Shown: piece after piece, positions 44,939 through 53,188 of the stretch
Layout of the letters: the number at the start of each line of letters is the position of its first letter
How positions within the stretch are numbered: position 1 is the first letter of the stretch
Notes under the pieces: model-generated
Database searches by the model: none
Told to the model about the DNA's origin: nothing
The model's input: the letters and a program-made list of their open reading frames with translations, nothing else
Origin: Palsa-883 sp963847615
Lineage (GTDB): Bacteria > Pseudomonadota > Alphaproteobacteria > Acetobacterales > Acetobacteraceae
DNA length: 64,000 nucleotides
Assembly: GCA_963847615.1 (NCBI GenBank)
Contig: CAWKAN010000017.1
Span: forward strand, 62,001 to 126,000
Reading direction: 5' to 3'
Translations under genes and position numbers: made by a program

Positions 44939-45168
44939 GTCCGCTGCTGCCTGCCGTGAGCGCCCGCCAGGTGCTGGCGGCGCTCCGGCGAGCGGGGTTC
45001 GTTGTGGACCGCATTGTCGGCAGCCATCACGTGTTGATCCATCCGGATGATACGCGCCGGACAGTGACCGTGCCATTTTACGGCGCGCGTAGTCTCAAGG
45101 GCGGCACGCTGCGCAACATCATCCGCCAGGCCGGTCTGAGCGTGGACGAGTTTCGCGACCTGCTGTGA
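44935..45168 (+). CDS. hicA: HicA-family mRNA-interferase toxin
   Basis: 77 residues, a dsRBD-like HicA: SARQVLAALRRAGFVVDRIV then GSHHVLIHPDDTRRTVTVPF with the catalytic His in the GSHH motif, then GGTLRNIIRQAGLSVDEFRD. Translationally coupled to hicB by a four-base overlap (ATGA). HicA cleaves mRNA when HicB is lost. Confidence 0.93.
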   Translation: MSPLLPAVSARQVLAALRRAGFVVDRIVGSHHVLIHPDDTRRTVTVPFYGARSLKGGTLRNIIRQAGLSVDEFRDLL

Positions 45169-45372
45169 TGGTCGACCGCACTTTGACCGCGCCAGATTGG
45201 GCCGTTGGCCGATTGTCTCGCCTATGCGCAGGCTCGAAAGCCACCGCGCCGCCGCGGATTTGTGCCTCTCCTCCATTCATTCCGGTACCAATCGTTCCCG
45301 TGCCATTCATTCCGGTGTGCATGGTCGATACGCGAAAGCCCATCCCGGCGCCGCGCATCCTGAACGCACCGG
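45169..45372. other. Intergenic region with short direct repeats
   Basis: Between hicA and the SDR stop. It contains ccattcattccggt twice (about 45276 and 45302) with gttcccgtg between. Nothing further recognised. Confidence 0.4.
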
Positions 45373-46167
45373 CTACAACCCCAGCCCGCCATCCAGCAGA
45401 ATGGTCTGCCCGGTCATGTAGGCCGACGCCGCCGACGCCAGGTACAGCGCCAGCAGCCCGACCTCCCGCAGCCGCCCCGCCCGCCCCAGCGGCACCGTCT
45501 GCTCCGCCCGCTGGGTGAGCTGGCGGAATCGTGCTTCCCCCGCGGTCACCAGGTCGGGAAACAGCCCGGGGGCGATGGCATTGACCTGCACCCCATACGG
45601 CGCCCACTCCAGCGCCTGCGCCCGGGTGAACCCGGCAAGCGCGGTCTTCGCCGTCGTGTACAGCACCATGTCCCGCCCGCCCTGATGCGCGGTCCACGAG
45701 GCGATGTTGATCACCTTGCCGGACCGCCGCGCCAGCAGGTGCGGCCCGACGGCGCGGGTGCACAGCAGCGCCTCGGTCAGGTTGACGTCCATGATGAAGC
45801 GCAGCTCGTCGTCGGACACCCCGGCCGCGCCGTCCGCCGCGCCGGGCAGCGTGACCAGCGGCTTGCGGATGGAATCGCCCAGCGCGTTCACCAGCACGTC
45901 GATGCGCCCGAACGTCGCCAGCACCAGCTCAACGGCGCGACGGACCTCGTCCGGCTTGGTGACGTCGGCGACCACGGGAACCACGCGCCGCCCGGACGCC
46001 GCCGCGATCTCCGCCGCCGTCGGCGTGACGTAGGTCGGCGTCAGCGCATTCAGCGCGACGTCGGCGCCGGCCTCGGCGAGCACCCCGGCGATGCCCTTGC
46101 CGATGCCGCGTCCGGCGCCGGTGATGAAGACGACCTTGCCCGTGACATCGAATTCGGCCGGCAGCAT
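45373..46167 (-). CDS. Short-chain dehydrogenase/reductase
   Basis: 264 residues from the ATG at 46167, which has a strong rbs (gggaggaacccgcc). Classical SDR: VVFITGAGRGIGKGIAGVLA (TGxxxGIG), NALG at the NNAG position, catalytic Ser in INIASWTAHQGG and YxxxK in LYTTAKTALAGF, then NAIAPGLFPDLV and GQTILLDGGLGL. The pair with the flavoprotein gene upstream on the same strand (32 bp apart) suggests one transcript. Substrate unknown. Confidence 0.93.
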   Translation of the reverse strand: MLPAEFDVTGKVVFITGAGRGIGKGIAGVLAEAGADVALNALTPTYVTPTAAEIAAASGRRVVPVVADVTKPDEVRRAVELVLATFGRIDVLVNALGDSIRKPLVTLPGAADGAAGVSDDELRFIMDVNLTEALLCTRAVGPHLLARRSGKVINIASWTAHQGGRDMVLYTTAKTALAGFTRAQALEWAPYGVQVNAIAPGLFPDLVTAGEARFRQLTQRAEQTVPLGRAGRLREVGLLALYLASAASAYMTGQTILLDGGLGL

Positions 46168-46198
46168 GGCGGGTTCCTCCCAGAACGTAGCGCCGCCG

Positions 46199-46816
46199 TC
46201 AGCGCGCGGCGCGCGGCGGCGACGTGGGTCCGGCCGGACAGTGCGTCCGCGCCGCGCTTCCGGCAATGACCGCTTGCCGGCGCACGTACGGACGCACGGC
46301 GTCGATCAATTGCGCGGACGGGGCGAGGCCCGGCCCCTCGCCGTCGTTGACCGGCGGCACGATCGTCACGCCCCAGGTGGGCAGGATCCGCAGCGACGCC
46401 TGCGCCTGGGGATGGTCCAGCAGCGGCCGGTTCAGCGACGGTGCCACGATCACCGGCGTGCGCCGCCCGATCGCCTCGGCCACGACGGACAGCGCCAGGT
46501 TGTCGGCGATGCCGTGCGCCAGTTTATTGAGCGAGTTGAAGCTGCACGGCGCGAACAGCACCACCCCGCGCGGCGGGCGCGGGCGGATCGCCAGGTCGAA
46601 ATAGGCCTCGACGACCTGCACCAGATCGACCTCGGCCAGCGCGCGCGGCGCGATCACGCGCGCGGCGTTCGGCGTCGGCAGCGCAATGACCTTGGCAAAG
46701 CCGAGCCCGACCAGGCCGCGCAGCAACTCGGGCCCCCGCACCGCCGTCGCCGCGCCACTGAGCACGAGATAGGCTAGGTCGAAGCGTTCGCCGTCAGCCG
46801 CCTCGGTCGGGGTCAT
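46199..46816 (-). CDS. Flavoprotein (PPC-decarboxylase-like)
   Basis: 205 residues from the ATG at 46816. Rossmann-like flavoprotein fold: LAYLVLSGAATAVRGPELLR, GVVLFAPCSFNSLNKLAHGI with the PxSFNxLxKLAxGIADNL motif, then GRRTPVIVAPSLNRPLLDHP. It is related to phosphopantothenoylcysteine decarboxylase and UbiX-type proteins but too short for a bifunctional Dfp, so another flavin-dependent decarboxylase or prenyl-transferase-like role is possible. It lies upstream of the SDR gene. Confidence 0.8.
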   Translation of the reverse strand: MTPTEAADGERFDLAYLVLSGAATAVRGPELLRGLVGLGFAKVIALPTPNAARVIAPRALAEVDLVQVVEAYFDLAIRPRPPRGVVLFAPCSFNSLNKLAHGIADNLALSVVAEAIGRRTPVIVAPSLNRPLLDHPQAQASLRILPTWGVTIVPPVNDGEGPGLAPSAQLIDAVRPYVRRQAVIAGSAARTHCPAGPTSPPRAAR

Positions 46817-47073
46817 TCGGGCTCTCCCTGGTCGGTCTCGTTCCGGAATGGTCGCGCCCATGGCCGTGGTTGCATGGCGCGCAGCAATATCCGCCTCGCC
46901 CGCGGCGTGTGGCGCGGCCGATGATGCAAGGCGTCAGCGCGTCCGTCGAGGCGGCACAGGCAGCCGCGACAGCCACCGGACGCAACGCGCCGACCACCCC
47001 AGCAATACCCAGCCCCTCACGCCGCGTGAAAATCGCTACACTGCGGGCACCGACAGCCCGGAGGCGCCTCCCC

Positions 47074-47979
47074 ATGCTCGCATTGCGCGCCGATCAGGCC
47101 TCACTGGTGCTCGCCCCCGAACGCGGCGGGGCGATCCTCGGCTGGACCCGCGGCAAGGTCGCGCTGCTGCGCCATGCCTCGCCGCGTGCGTTGTTCCCCG
47201 GCGAGGTGGGCGAGATGGCGGCCTTCCCGCTGCTGCCCTACTCCAACCGCATCGCCCACGGCTGCTTTCGCTTTGCCGGCGCCGCGCATCGCCTGGCGCT
47301 GAATTTCGGTGATCACCCGCACAGCATCCATGGCGTGGGCTGGCAACGCGCCTGGCATGTCACCGGCACCGCGGGCGATGCCGCAACGCTGGCGCTGCAT
47401 CATGCGCCGGACGCGGACTGGCCCTTTGCCTTCAGCGCCGAACAGCGCTTTCGCCTGACCGCGACAGCGCTTCACGTCGCCCTCGCGATCACCAACCGCC
47501 ACACCGCGCCCGCTCCCGCCGGCCTCGGCCTGCATCCGTATTTCCCGCGCACCAGCGCGAATTCTCCGCGCGCCAGCGCGACACTCCCGCGCGCCAGCGC
47601 GACACTCCCGCGCGCCAGCGCGACGCTACGCTTCCATGCGGAGGCGGTGTGGCGCAACGGCGCCGATCACCTGCCAAGCGAGCGCATCGGCATCCCGCCC
47701 GGCTGGGACCACAGCACCGGCCGCAAGCTCGGCGATGTTGCGCTCGACAACTGCTTCGAGGGCTGGGACGGCACCGCGACGCTGACCTGGCCGGACCGCG
47801 GCATGACGATTGCGGCGGACGGCCCGTTCCGCCACCTGGTGGTCTATACCCCGCCGGGCCAGGACTTCTGCTGCGTCGAGCCGGTCAGCCACATGAACGA
47901 CGCGATCAACCGCGGCGCCATGCATGTGCTGGAACCGGGCGACACATTGCGCGGCGAGATCGTCTTTCGCCTGACGTGA
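47074..47979 (+). CDS. Aldose 1-epimerase family protein
   Basis: 301 residues from the ATG at 47074 with a good rbs (ccggaggcgcctcccc). Mutarotase fold with FPLLPYSNRIAHGCFRFAGA (substrate Arg/Asn), DHPHSIHGVGWQRAWHVTGT (catalytic His), GLGLHPYFPR, and a C-terminal PGQDFCCVEPVSHMNDAINR (catalytic Glu). Uniquely it carries an in-frame repeat of PRASATL (21 bp units at about 47562-47625) inserted just after the HPYFPR motif. It interconverts alpha and beta anomers of an aldose; the sugar is unknown. Confidence 0.92.
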   Translation: MLALRADQASLVLAPERGGAILGWTRGKVALLRHASPRALFPGEVGEMAAFPLLPYSNRIAHGCFRFAGAAHRLALNFGDHPHSIHGVGWQRAWHVTGTAGDAATLALHHAPDADWPFAFSAEQRFRLTATALHVALAITNRHTAPAPAGLGLHPYFPRTSANSPRASATLPRASATLPRASATLRFHAEAVWRNGADHLPSERIGIPPGWDHSTGRKLGDVALDNCFEGWDGTATLTWPDRGMTIAADGPFRHLVVYTPPGQDFCCVEPVSHMNDAINRGAMHVLEPGDTLRGEIVFRLT

Positions 47980-48061
47980 TGCCAACCGCCCACGACTTCG
48001 CCTGGTCTGCCAGGCCGGAACAGTCGTGGCCGAGGTGTGGAGCTATCGCGCAGTATTCTCG

Positions 48062-48091
48062 TTGACCGTTATGCGGTATATACCACATACT
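48062..48091 (+). promoter_or_regulatory. higBA promoter with operator palindrome
   Basis: TTGACC (48062-48067) and CATACT (48086-48091) with an 18 bp spacer form a plausible sigma-70 promoter for higB. Between them lies an 18 bp palindrome (atgcggtatataccacat, 48071-48088, one mismatched pair). Such a palindrome over the promoter is the expected binding site for the HigA repressor. Role inferred. Confidence 0.6.
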
Positions 48092-48115
48092 GACCTCCGA
48101 TGGAGATATGCGTGT

Positions 48116-48439
48116 ATGGCGATCCGCGGCTGCAAGGACCGGAAGACAGGGCGATTCCTTGCTGGTGAGCGCGTAAAGGAGTTTCAGGCATTCGCCGACT
48201 CCGCGGCAAAGGCGCTCACCAGGCTTCAGGCCGCTGTCATCCTCAGCGATCTTCGTGCCCCGCCGTCAAACCGGTTCGAAACACTCCATGGCGACCGGAA
48301 CGGCCAGTACAGCATCCGGATCAATGCGCAGTACCGGCTTTGCTTCAGATGGGCACCGCATGCATCGATTCCGGCCGGGACGGACGTCCTTCAAGCTTCT
48401 GGTGATGCCTACGATGTGGAGATCACCGACTACCACTGA
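48116..48439 (+). CDS. higB: HigB-type (RelE-fold) toxin
   Basis: 107 residues from the ATG at 48116 behind a ggag. RelE/HigB-like: MAIRGCKDRKTGRFLAGERV, then ALTRLQAAVILSDLRAPPSN, the core ETLHGDRNGQYSIRINAQYR and LCFRW, ending DAYDVEITDYH. This is the plasmid maintenance system killer fold of ribosome-dependent mRNA interferases. It is followed 27 bp later by higA, the usual inverted order for HigBA (toxin first). Confidence 0.93.
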   Translation: MAIRGCKDRKTGRFLAGERVKEFQAFADSAAKALTRLQAAVILSDLRAPPSNRFETLHGDRNGQYSIRINAQYRLCFRWAPHASIPAGTDVLQASGDAYDVEITDYH

Positions 48440-48466
48440 GCCCACCCACTCAAGGAGACCCGCATC

Positions 48467-48769
48467 ATGGCCGACCCGATCGATAACCTTCCCCCGATCC
48501 ACCCAGGCCGCTTCCTCAGAGATGAGCTTGAGGCGCTTGACGTGAGTGCCCGGAAGTTTGCGGAGCACATCCATGTGCCGCACAATGCCGTCACGGAGAT
48601 CATGAACGGCGAGCGTTCGGTTAGCGCCCAGATGGCGATACGGCTCGGCCAGGCGTTCGGTACCACGCCGCAGTACTGGCTGAACCTTCAGGCGATATAC
48701 GACCTGAAGCGGGCTCGGGCCGAGATGCCCGCCGAGGCGCTTCAGATCGGGTCATACACGGCGGCCTGA
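48467..48769 (+). CDS. higA: HigA-type antitoxin
   Basis: 100 residues with a strong rbs (aaggagacccgcatc). XRE-type helix-turn-helix of the HigA family: PPIHPGRFLRDELEALDVSA then RKFAEHIHVPHNAVTEIMNG and QYWLNLQAIYDLKRARAEMP. Binds HigB and probably the palindrome at 48071-48088 as an autorepressor. Confidence 0.95.
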   Translation: MADPIDNLPPIHPGRFLRDELEALDVSARKFAEHIHVPHNAVTEIMNGERSVSAQMAIRLGQAFGTTPQYWLNLQAIYDLKRARAEMPAEALQIGSYTAA

Positions 48770-49462
48770 AACGCACGGGCTTGTTGCCGGCGTTCGCGCG
48801 GCGACAACTATTGCCCACCGCCTCGTGGCCCGGTCTGGCCCTGAGCGCTGGGTTGGGGGGGACGTATGTGGCGCATTCATATCGGCACCTGCCCGGTCAG
48901 GACTGATGAAAGATGATCCGCAATCGGCGCTGCGGGAGCGGGAGCGCGGCAGTGCAGGGTCCAAAATCTGCCGGAGAAGCGACGACCCCAGCATGACCCG
49001 GACAGGCATAATCTGTATCGTGGCCACGGGAATCTGCAGCGCTGTTGAACGACGTCGGCGCTCGTGACTTATACCAGGCGGCCGAATGATCAACTCTTGG
49101 GCGGTGCTGCCACGTCATGCCGGCCCCCGGGTCGGGCCGCATGCCCGCCCGAGGACAGGCTCCGGCCGGCATCCACGACTTCTTGACCTGTGTGCAGCAA
49201 GCAAAATCGTGGATGCCGGGCCTGCGCCCGGCATGACGAGGGTGCGGCGCCAATGGGTCAAACTTTCCGTCGGCTGGTATTACCTGCCATCCTGGCCTCC
49301 GCAGGGGTCCTACGATTTGGACCCGCCGGAGTAGCAGTGGGACCGCTTGGCGAGTGCGACACATCCGGACTTGCGAGCTTGGGTTGTCGTCGATGGTCCT
49401 TTGCTTGCAGCGGATTGAGCACCCGATCCCACCTCCGTGCCCCAGCACGCGGCTGCCGGCGA
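48770..49462. other. Intergenic region with a nested palindrome
   Basis: Nearly 700 bp without a supportable gene. The block 49113-49238 is a nested inverted repeat: outer cgtcatgccgg / ccggcatgacg and inner ggcatccacga / tcgtggatgcc, a style of interspersed palindrome common in alphaproteobacteria. The remainder is ordinary intergenic DNA, perhaps with degraded mobile sequence. Confidence 0.6.
49113..49238. repeat. Nested REP-like palindrome
   Basis: Four arms pair inside out: cgtcatgccgg (49113) with ccggcatgacg (to 49238), and ggcatccacga (about 49168) with tcgtggatgcc (about 49207). The sequence atgccgg...ccggcat resembles a simple repetitive extragenic palindrome, and the MITE-like element at 29431 has a similar inner stem. 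Confidence 0.7.
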
Positions 49463-50035
49463 TCAGCTCCCCACCAGCGCCTGGCCCAGCGCGGTCAACG
49501 CCAGCCCGATCGACAGGTCCAGCCCGACCAGCCCGAGCGCCGCCACCGTCGAAACCTCCAGCGCCAGCCGGATGGCGTACCACTCCAGCCACAGCGCCCA
49601 GCCCACCGCGATCAGCGACATCGTCTCCTGCAGCGTGGCGGGCGCGCCGAGCAGCCCTGGGACGGCCGCCACCACCAGCAGCAGGTACTGCACGACGTTG
49701 CACCAGTTCCACAGCACGATGAAGCGCGGCCAGCGCGACATGCAGCCCATCGCCTCGATCACCGGGCGCGACAGCAGCGCGAAGCCGAGCCAGCCGATGA
49801 CATAGCTGAGCAGGTCCAGCGCGAAGTCATGCGCCGGCACCGGGCCCGGGCCGCTGCTCAGCAGGCGCAGGCAGATGAAAGCGGGCAGCGCGACCGCGAT
49901 GGCCTGGAAGCTGCGCGCCGCGCCGGCAAGGTCACTGTCGGCGAAGTGCAACCCCTCCGACCGGCCGCGCGCCAGCAGCAGCGCCGCCTGCATACCGCTG
50001 GCGACCGAGCGCACGAAGATGGCAATGCTGCCCAT
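49463..50035 (-). CDS. Hypothetical polytopic membrane protein
   Basis: 190 residues with about five membrane helices (for example ARSFQAIAVALPAFICLRLL, LSYVIGWLGFALLSRPVIEA, VVQYLLLVVAAVPGLLGAPA, LALGLVGLDLSIGLALTAL). No signal peptide or active-site motif. Starts at the ATG at 50035. A conserved-looking NWCNVVQYLL segment in the middle. The family is not recognised; similar small membrane proteins are common in Acetobacteraceae. Confidence 0.75.
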   Translation of the reverse strand: MGSIAIFVRSVASGMQAALLLARGRSEGLHFADSDLAGAARSFQAIAVALPAFICLRLLSSGPGPVPAHDFALDLLSYVIGWLGFALLSRPVIEAMGCMSRWPRFIVLWNWCNVVQYLLLVVAAVPGLLGAPATLQETMSLIAVGWALWLEWYAIRLALEVSTVAALGLVGLDLSIGLALTALGQALVGS

Positions 50036-50385
50036 GATCCCTCCGCCGGCGATGCTAACCGTGGTTTACCCAAAGGACGAGGCAAATGCTCCGGGATGAA
50101 CCAAGGAGCCCGCCCGCGACACGACGTTCCCTACCCGGGGCATATACCATGACCGCGTTTCAACAGGCCGCGGGCGAGTCGGCGCAAGCCGATGCTGGCG
50201 GCGCGCCTTCGATCGATGTCATCGGCAACTGGCCTTCGGTGCCTGGCTACCTGCCCGGCGCATAGCACCCCGGGCTACCCGCAAAGCGCAGCGGCCCGAC
50301 CCCAAATGGGGGGCTCGCGCAACGGGCCACGCGGCGCTGGTCGATGGTGTCCCGGTCCCCCGAAACGCCGGGTCTCCGTTGGCGG
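50036..50385. other. Intergenic region between membrane protein and frameshifted gene
   Basis: 350 bp. It contains a 38-codon plus-strand frame at 50149-50265 (see that entry). No other structure is evident. Confidence 0.4.
50149..50265 (+). CDS. Possible 38-residue small protein
   Basis: A short frame MTAFQQAAGESAQADAGGAP, SIDVIGNWPSVPGYLPGA ending at 50265. No rbs, domain or homologue I can name. The composition is protein-like, but this may well be chance. Kept as a weak call for completeness. Confidence 0.2.
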   Translation: MTAFQQAAGESAQADAGGAPSIDVIGNWPSVPGYLPGA

Positions 50386-50636
50386 CTAGAACGGGAAGAA
50401 CCGGGCCCGGCCAAACACCTCATAGGCGTAGTGCAATGCGAGCTTCTGCGCGTTCGGGCCGCTGAACAGCATCGGCTCCGTCGCCGCCGCGGGGGCTTCG
50501 ACGATCCACCGCCCGGTCGCATCCGGCGCCGGGTAGACCCGTGCCGGCTCCTGAGCCCGTGGCGCGATGGTGTCCGTGTCCGTCTGCCGTGCCTCCGCCC
50601 GGGGGCCTCAGCCGTCCCCGTATTGCGCCGCAGCAT
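50386..50636 (-). pseudogene. Small hypothetical protein, frameshifted
   Basis: An ATG at 50636 starts MLRRNTGTAEAP, and after a shift near 50588 (in a C/G run) the natural sequence continues ARQTDTDTIAPRAQEPARVY, PAPDATGRWIVEAPAAATEP and MLFSGPNAQKLALHYAYEVF, ending GRARFFPF. About 82 residues in all. The WIVEAPAAATEPMLFSGPNA and LALHYAYEVFG parts look conserved. It lies just downstream of glf on the same strand. No function assigned. Confidence 0.5.
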
Positions 50637-50666
50637 GACATGTCCGTGACCGTCTTGGGAAGCAAA

Positions 50667-51821
50667 TTATGCCGCCAGAGGCGCCGAGCTACCACGCAGC
50701 CAGGCGCGGACCCGGGTCAGCGACTGGCTGATCACCTGGTGCATATCCAGGTACTGATACGTCCCGCACCGGCCGATGAACGAGATCCCCGCGGTCGCAT
50801 CAGCCAGCGCTTTGTACTTCGCATAGGTCGCCTGATGCCGCCCGTCCGAGGTCTTGACCGGATAATAACGCTCCAGGTCATTCGCCAGGTAATCGCACGG
50901 CTCCTCGCGCGTCACCGTCGTCAGCGCACTGCCCGGCGCCGGCTGGCACGGCAGCAGCGACCAGTCGGTCTCGCGCGTCAGCGGCCCGGCATCGGTGAAA
51001 TTCACCGTCGCCGCCCCGGGCGATGCGGCGGACGCCGCCCGGATTTCGTGATGGAACCGGATCGAGCGATACGGCAGCGGGCCGAAGCGGCCGGCGAAGA
51101 ACTCGTCGATCGGCATGCTGGCGAAGCAATGCGCATACCCCGCCAGCAGCCTGGCGTCGAACGCCTGGTTCAACGTCACCCGGATGCGGGGATGGCCGAG
51201 GATGGCCTCGAACAGCCGTGCGTAGCCATGGCGCGGCAGCATCTGGAACCGCTGGTCCGGGAAATACCGGCTTTCATCGTCAAACCGGATCGGAATCCGC
51301 CGCACCACGGCGGCGTCCAGCTCCTCCAGCTCGAGCGCCCACATCTTCCTGGTGTAGGGCCGGAAGAACAGGTCGGTCAGCAGCTTGCCGATCGAGGCGT
51401 AGAGGAACGCCGCGGCGTTCGCCGGCGCCGTGTCGGGCACGGCCTGGGTACGCAGGAAATCGCGCACCGCCTGCGCGTCGCGCAGCCGCAGCCCGAACAC
51501 CGCGTTGATCGTCGCCCGGTTCACCGGCAGCGGCACGCGCCGCCCATCGGCCAGCAGGGCCTGCACGCGGTGCTGGTACGGCACGAAGGCGCTGAACCGG
51601 CGCAGCCAGCGCACCACCTGCTCGTTGTTGGTATGGAACAGATGCGGCCCGTAGCGATGCACGCGCTGCCCGGTCGCGCAGACCTCGTCATAGGCGTTGC
51701 CGCCGAGATGACCGCGCCGGTCGAGCACGTTGACCTCGAACCCGGCCTCCGCCAGCTCACGCGCATGCACCGCCCCGGCGAAGCCGGCGCCGACCACCAG
51801 GATGCGTTTGCGCGTCGTCAC
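50667..51821 (-). CDS. glf: UDP-galactopyranose mutase
   Basis: 384 residues from a GTG at 51821. Converts UDP-galactopyranose to UDP-galactofuranose using reduced FAD. Motifs: RILVVGAGFAGAVHARELAE (FAD Rossmann), GGNAYDEVCATGQRVHRYGP, HLFHTNNEQVVRWLRRFS, KMWALELEELDAAVVRRIPI (substrate-binding region), and the C-terminal FIGRCGTYQYLDMHQVISQS. Length and all conserved regions match Glf. It follows, 10 bp apart on the same strand, the glycosyltransferase-like gene at 51832, which suggests a galactofuranose-containing surface glycan. Confidence 0.96.
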   Translation of the reverse strand: MTTRKRILVVGAGFAGAVHARELAEAGFEVNVLDRRGHLGGNAYDEVCATGQRVHRYGPHLFHTNNEQVVRWLRRFSAFVPYQHRVQALLADGRRVPLPVNRATINAVFGLRLRDAQAVRDFLRTQAVPDTAPANAAAFLYASIGKLLTDLFFRPYTRKMWALELEELDAAVVRRIPIRFDDESRYFPDQRFQMLPRHGYARLFEAILGHPRIRVTLNQAFDARLLAGYAHCFASMPIDEFFAGRFGPLPYRSIRFHHEIRAASAASPGAATVNFTDAGPLTRETDWSLLPCQPAPGSALTTVTREEPCDYLANDLERYYPVKTSDGRHQATYAKYKALADATAGISFIGRCGTYQYLDMHQVISQSLTRVRAWLRGSSAPLAA

Positions 51822-51831
51822 CGCGCCCCGC

Positions 51832-52845
51832 TCACAACCCGGCAAAGAAGAAGCTGCGCACCTCCAGGTCGAACCGCTCCTGCTCCAGCAGGATCGCCTG
51901 CCGATACAGCCGTTGCGCGGCGAAGTGCGCCGCCGGATCGTCCAGGATCGCGTCGACCCGCCGGTGCAGCTCACCCGAGGCGATGTCGTCCTCGGTGAAC
52001 CGGTAGGCGGGGGGCAACGGATGATCCAGAAAGCAGTTCGCCGCGCCGGCGGCATGCAGCAGCACCACCGCGCCGGCGATGGCCGCCTCCCGCGGCACGC
52101 GGTCCTTGCCCGGATGGTGGCCGAAATCGAGGTAGATGCGCGCGCCGAACAGGGTGTCCCGCACCTGCGCCTTGGTCATGTCGCGGATCGGCACGAAATC
52201 GATCCGATGCCGCAGCGCCGTCGCGCCGGCCAGGAAGCGCGCCGCCCGCTCCGCGCCCTTGGTGGGGAAGAAGCAGACGACGTCGCGCCGCGCCTCGATC
52301 GGGGCGGTGTCGGAGCCCACCAGGCTGCGATGGATGAACTGCGGATCGGTGTAGTCCGACAACGGAAAGAACTGCGCGGCGCCATTCGCCGCCAGGAACT
52401 GCCGCGCGTAGTCGGACTGGTAGAGGTGGATCAGGCTGGGATCGGCGAACAGGCTGCCCCTTGTCTCTGCTTCGAGCAGCTCCGGGTTCTGCGGCAGGGC
52501 GTTGTCGATCGACAGCCACCACACCGCGCGCTGGTAGAGCGGACTTGCCGTCGCCGCCAGCTTCGCCAACGGCTCGGGAAACACCACCATCGTGGTTGGG
52601 CCCAGCCTGGTCTCGCCCAGCACCTGCGGCTGGTACTGCGCGAAATGCGCCGGCATCGGCGAGGCCGCGGCGTGGCAGCGCAGCATGTCGCCGTCGACCT
52701 CGATGCGCGAATATGGAGCGTAATAGACCATGCGCGCCGCGCCGCCATGGCGCGCGATCTGATAGCCGAGCTGGTGCAGCGCCTCCGGTCCGCCGGTTGG
52801 TACCTCCGGGCAGAGCAGCAGCACCTCGTCGAACACCTGTCGCAT
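51832..52845 (-). CDS. Glycosyltransferase-like protein
   Basis: 337 residues from the ATG at 52845. Overall GT-B-like: N-terminal LLLCPEVPTGGPEALHQLGY (a nucleotide-sugar-binding-like loop), middle VVFPEPLAKLAATASPLYQR and DVVCFFPTKGAERAARFLAG, and a C-terminal ARIYLDFGHHPGKDRVPREA with the HPGKDRxPREAA stretch seen in retaining glycosyltransferases. No membrane segment. Being next to glf it may transfer galactofuranose, but that is inference. Confidence 0.7.
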   Translation of the reverse strand: MRQVFDEVLLLCPEVPTGGPEALHQLGYQIARHGGAARMVYYAPYSRIEVDGDMLRCHAAASPMPAHFAQYQPQVLGETRLGPTTMVVFPEPLAKLAATASPLYQRAVWWLSIDNALPQNPELLEAETRGSLFADPSLIHLYQSDYARQFLAANGAAQFFPLSDYTDPQFIHRSLVGSDTAPIEARRDVVCFFPTKGAERAARFLAGATALRHRIDFVPIRDMTKAQVRDTLFGARIYLDFGHHPGKDRVPREAAIAGAVVLLHAAGAANCFLDHPLPPAYRFTEDDIASGELHRRVDAILDDPAAHFAAQRLYRQAILLEQERFDLEVRSFFFAGL

Positions 52846-52915
52846 GGGTCGGTTCGGCCCAGATGTGGGCCCCGACCACTACGCCTGAAAGCTTGACGGG
52901 GGGTTACCGGCAGGG

Positions 52916-53188
52916 CGGTCGGGCGAAGCAAGGCAAGGCCAGGGGGCTTTGCCCCCCCATGGTACCATTGGGACCCCCACCAGAGGCGGAGCCTCTGGAC
53001 TCCATGACTGGGAGTGTGGGGAGGGGAAGGGGGCGGGTGGGCGAGGCGAAGGGGCGCCGGACGGCGCCCCTTCGCCTCGCCCACCCGCCCCCTTCCCCTC
53101 CCCACACTCCCAGTGAAGGGTTCCAAGGGCTCGCCCTTGGCGGGGTCCAGGGGCGGAGCCCCTGGCCTTGCCTTGCTTTACCCGACCG
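52916..53188. repeat. Giant hairpin repeat, copy 2
   Basis: A 273 bp imperfect inverted repeat of the same design as 42731-43039: outer arms cggtcgggcgaagcaaggca / complement, nested hairpins, central arms with gggagtgtggggaggggaag and gggcgaggcgaaggggcgcc and complements around a short tip. The right outer arm overlaps the last codons of the DUF2189 gene, so the repeat may be part of that gene's 3' end. It separates it from the glycosyltransferase-like gene. Confidence 0.92.
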
